A stretch of 64,000 nucleotides of DNA, taken from contig JANATG010000001.1 of NCBI GenBank assembly GCA_029449235.1, positions 1-64,000 on the forward strand. Reading direction: 5' to 3'. The notes beneath the pieces are model-generated. The model did no database searches. It saw only the letters and a program-made list of their open reading frames with translations, and was not told the DNA's origin. Position 1 is the stretch's first letter, and the number at the start of each line of letters is the position of its first letter. Source of the DNA: Linnemannia schmuckeri. Its lineage: Eukaryota; Mortierellomycota; Mortierellomycetes; Mortierellales; Mortierellaceae. This document shows positions 62,583-64,000 of this stretch, piece after piece. Position numbers and translations under genes: made by a program.

Positions 62583-63913
62583 TTATGCGTTCTTCTTTGG
62601 GCGAAGCTTGATACCCTTTTGCGTCTGCAAGAGCTTGGCTTGTGAGGCACGGATGAGCTCCTCATCTTCATCAGCATTGAATCCAACCTGTTCGACATCC
62701 TCGGCCGCCTTTGCAGCTGCAGCCCTCTTCTTTCCGCCACGGTTGCGCTTTCCGGACTCCTCGACAATAGGCGTAAACTCTTCCTCCTCGTCCAAATCAA
62801 CATTCTCCTCCTTCTTGGGAATCTTGTTGCTGACCTTCTTGAACTTGGCAACATAGAATCCGTCCATGTTATGCATGTGTGGGTAGTAGCGTCTTGTCAG
62901 ACTGATCGAGGGGTGGAAGACCTTCTCCCTGAACCGCGTGAAACCCTCCTTTCCAAAGTCGAGACCGGTCGAGACTAACTTGACGTTGGGGCGCTTCTTC
63001 AGCGCATAATTGACAACATCCTCGTTCTCGTCGACAGTGACCGAGCAGGTCGAGTAGACAATATATCCTCCAGTTTTGCTTCCTGCGTCAACAGAGTCAA
63101 TGGCAGCCAAGATTAACTGCTTCTGAAGCTGGGACAACATCTGGAAATCCTGCTCCGACTTGTTGGTCTTGACAGAGGCATCCTTGGAAATAACTCCAGT
63201 TCCTGAGCAAGGGGCATCCAGCAAAACACGATCAAAGCCTCCAATAACACCGGGGAACTCGCGACCATCATAGTTGCAAACAACAGCGTTCTTGACACCG
63301 AGACGATGAATGTTGGCGACCAAGGATTTTGTACGATCCTTGTTGGCATCGTTAGCAAACACCATTCCAGTGTTCTTCAACAATGCAGCTGCAGTTTGTA
63401 TATGATATGTACAAGAGATGGTTAGCTGTCCGTGCGGACATAGCATCCGACTTATATCAAAACATAGCTCAAATGATAGAATACGTACCGATATATGTGC
63501 TCTTTCCTCCGGGGGCTGAGGCCATATCGAGAACGCGCTCGTGCTCCTGAGGGGCCAAGGCCATGACGGGCAAGAAAGAAGAGGCAGCCTGAAGCATGTA
63601 GTGTCCAGCCAAGTACTCAGGGGTAGCACCAATTGGGACGGGCGAGTCGAAGACCTGGAGACCGACCTTGCTCCACTTGCCAACAGGGTCCAGGTTAACT
63701 CCACGGTTGATCAACGCCTGGGCAAGCTCACGACGACGGGTCTTCAAGGTGTTGGTACGGATAGTGACGGGTCTGGGCACCTCGTTAGCCTCAAAGAACT
63801 CGATAGCCTCCGAGACGGGGAAAATGTAGAAAAGCTTCTCCATGAGGTATTCGTTATAGCCATAGTACAAGCAAAGATCCTTGAGCAATTGCGAGATGTA
63901 GTCGTTGCGGGAT
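62583..63913 (-). CDS. NOP2: 25S rRNA cytosine-C5 methyltransferase Nop2, 3' part
   Basis: Nucleolar SAM-dependent m5C methyltransferase needed for 60S ribosome assembly (NOL1/NOP2/Sun family). Two exons are visible, 63913-63489 and 63388-62583, giving about 410 C-terminal residues; upstream exons are beyond the window or not recognisable in 63914-64000. Motifs: DYISQLLKDLCLYYGYN, RTNTLKTRRRELAQAL with GVNLDPV, SAM site DMASAPGGKSTYI, VFANDANKDR, LDAPCSGTGVISKD and catalytic-region YSTCSVTVDENEDVV. The tail is Lys/Glu-rich with a nucleolar-type KKRAAAAK stretch. The splice junction at PGGKSTYI/AALLKNTG is in frame. Confidence 0.94.
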
Positions 63914-64000
63914 CTGTTGTAGAAGGAAGGAAAGAATGGTTGTTAGCATGAGATTTCTTAGACTCGGCTATATCGATGTTAAACGCTTCAGATTGAGCAT

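Overview
This window is one chromosome end of a filamentous, early-diverging fungus. A terminal C-rich telomere array is joined directly to retrotransposon DNA, and the unique arm that follows carries intron-rich fungal housekeeping genes. The chromovirus-type retrotransposons, short GT-AG introns and gene content suggest Mucoromycota, perhaps Mortierellomycotina. That placement is an inference and no marker in the window proves it.

Positions 1-32562 are telomere plus nested Ty3/Gypsy chromoviruses. Family A is 5241 bp with 98-bp LTRs; family B is 5734 bp with 261-bp LTRs. An old minus-strand family A copy (A-0) is truncated by the telomere. It hosts A-I (2298-26188). A-I is interrupted by B1, by B2 and by a solo LTR of a third family. 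B1 in turn contains A-IV (6032-11272). Five-base target duplications date most insertions: GTCAA for B1, GGATA for B2, CCCCA for A-IV and CCTAG for the solo LTR. Two rearrangements are also legible. One is a 1663-bp tandem duplication that leaves a chimeric LTR. The other is an inversion between opposed LTRs next to A-III (27322-32562).

Both families appear to make Gag-Pol by a -1 ribosomal frameshift. The slippery heptamer is GGGAAAT in A and GGGAAAA in B, each followed 5 nt later by a hairpin whose 5' arm contains the Gag stop codon.

Positions 34216-41694 hold an otherwise intact unknown gene of about 712 codons on the minus strand, split in its second exon by A-V (35072-40312, duplication TTGAG). 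A solo LTR lies upstream of it.

From 42757 onward the arm is ordinary and gene-dense: alpha-COP (COPA), a DUF4203-like membrane protein with a MITE just after its stop, a single-pass PPxY protein, GINS subunit SLD5, the histone-fold subunit of DNA polymerase epsilon (DPB4/POLE3), a CABLES-like cyclin, cysteine desulfurase NFS1 and the 3' part of rRNA methyltransferase NOP2. SLD5 and DPB4, both replisome parts, share a 303-bp divergent promoter with an ACGCGT (MCB) site. For every complete gene the splice junctions I chose give a total coding length divisible by three.
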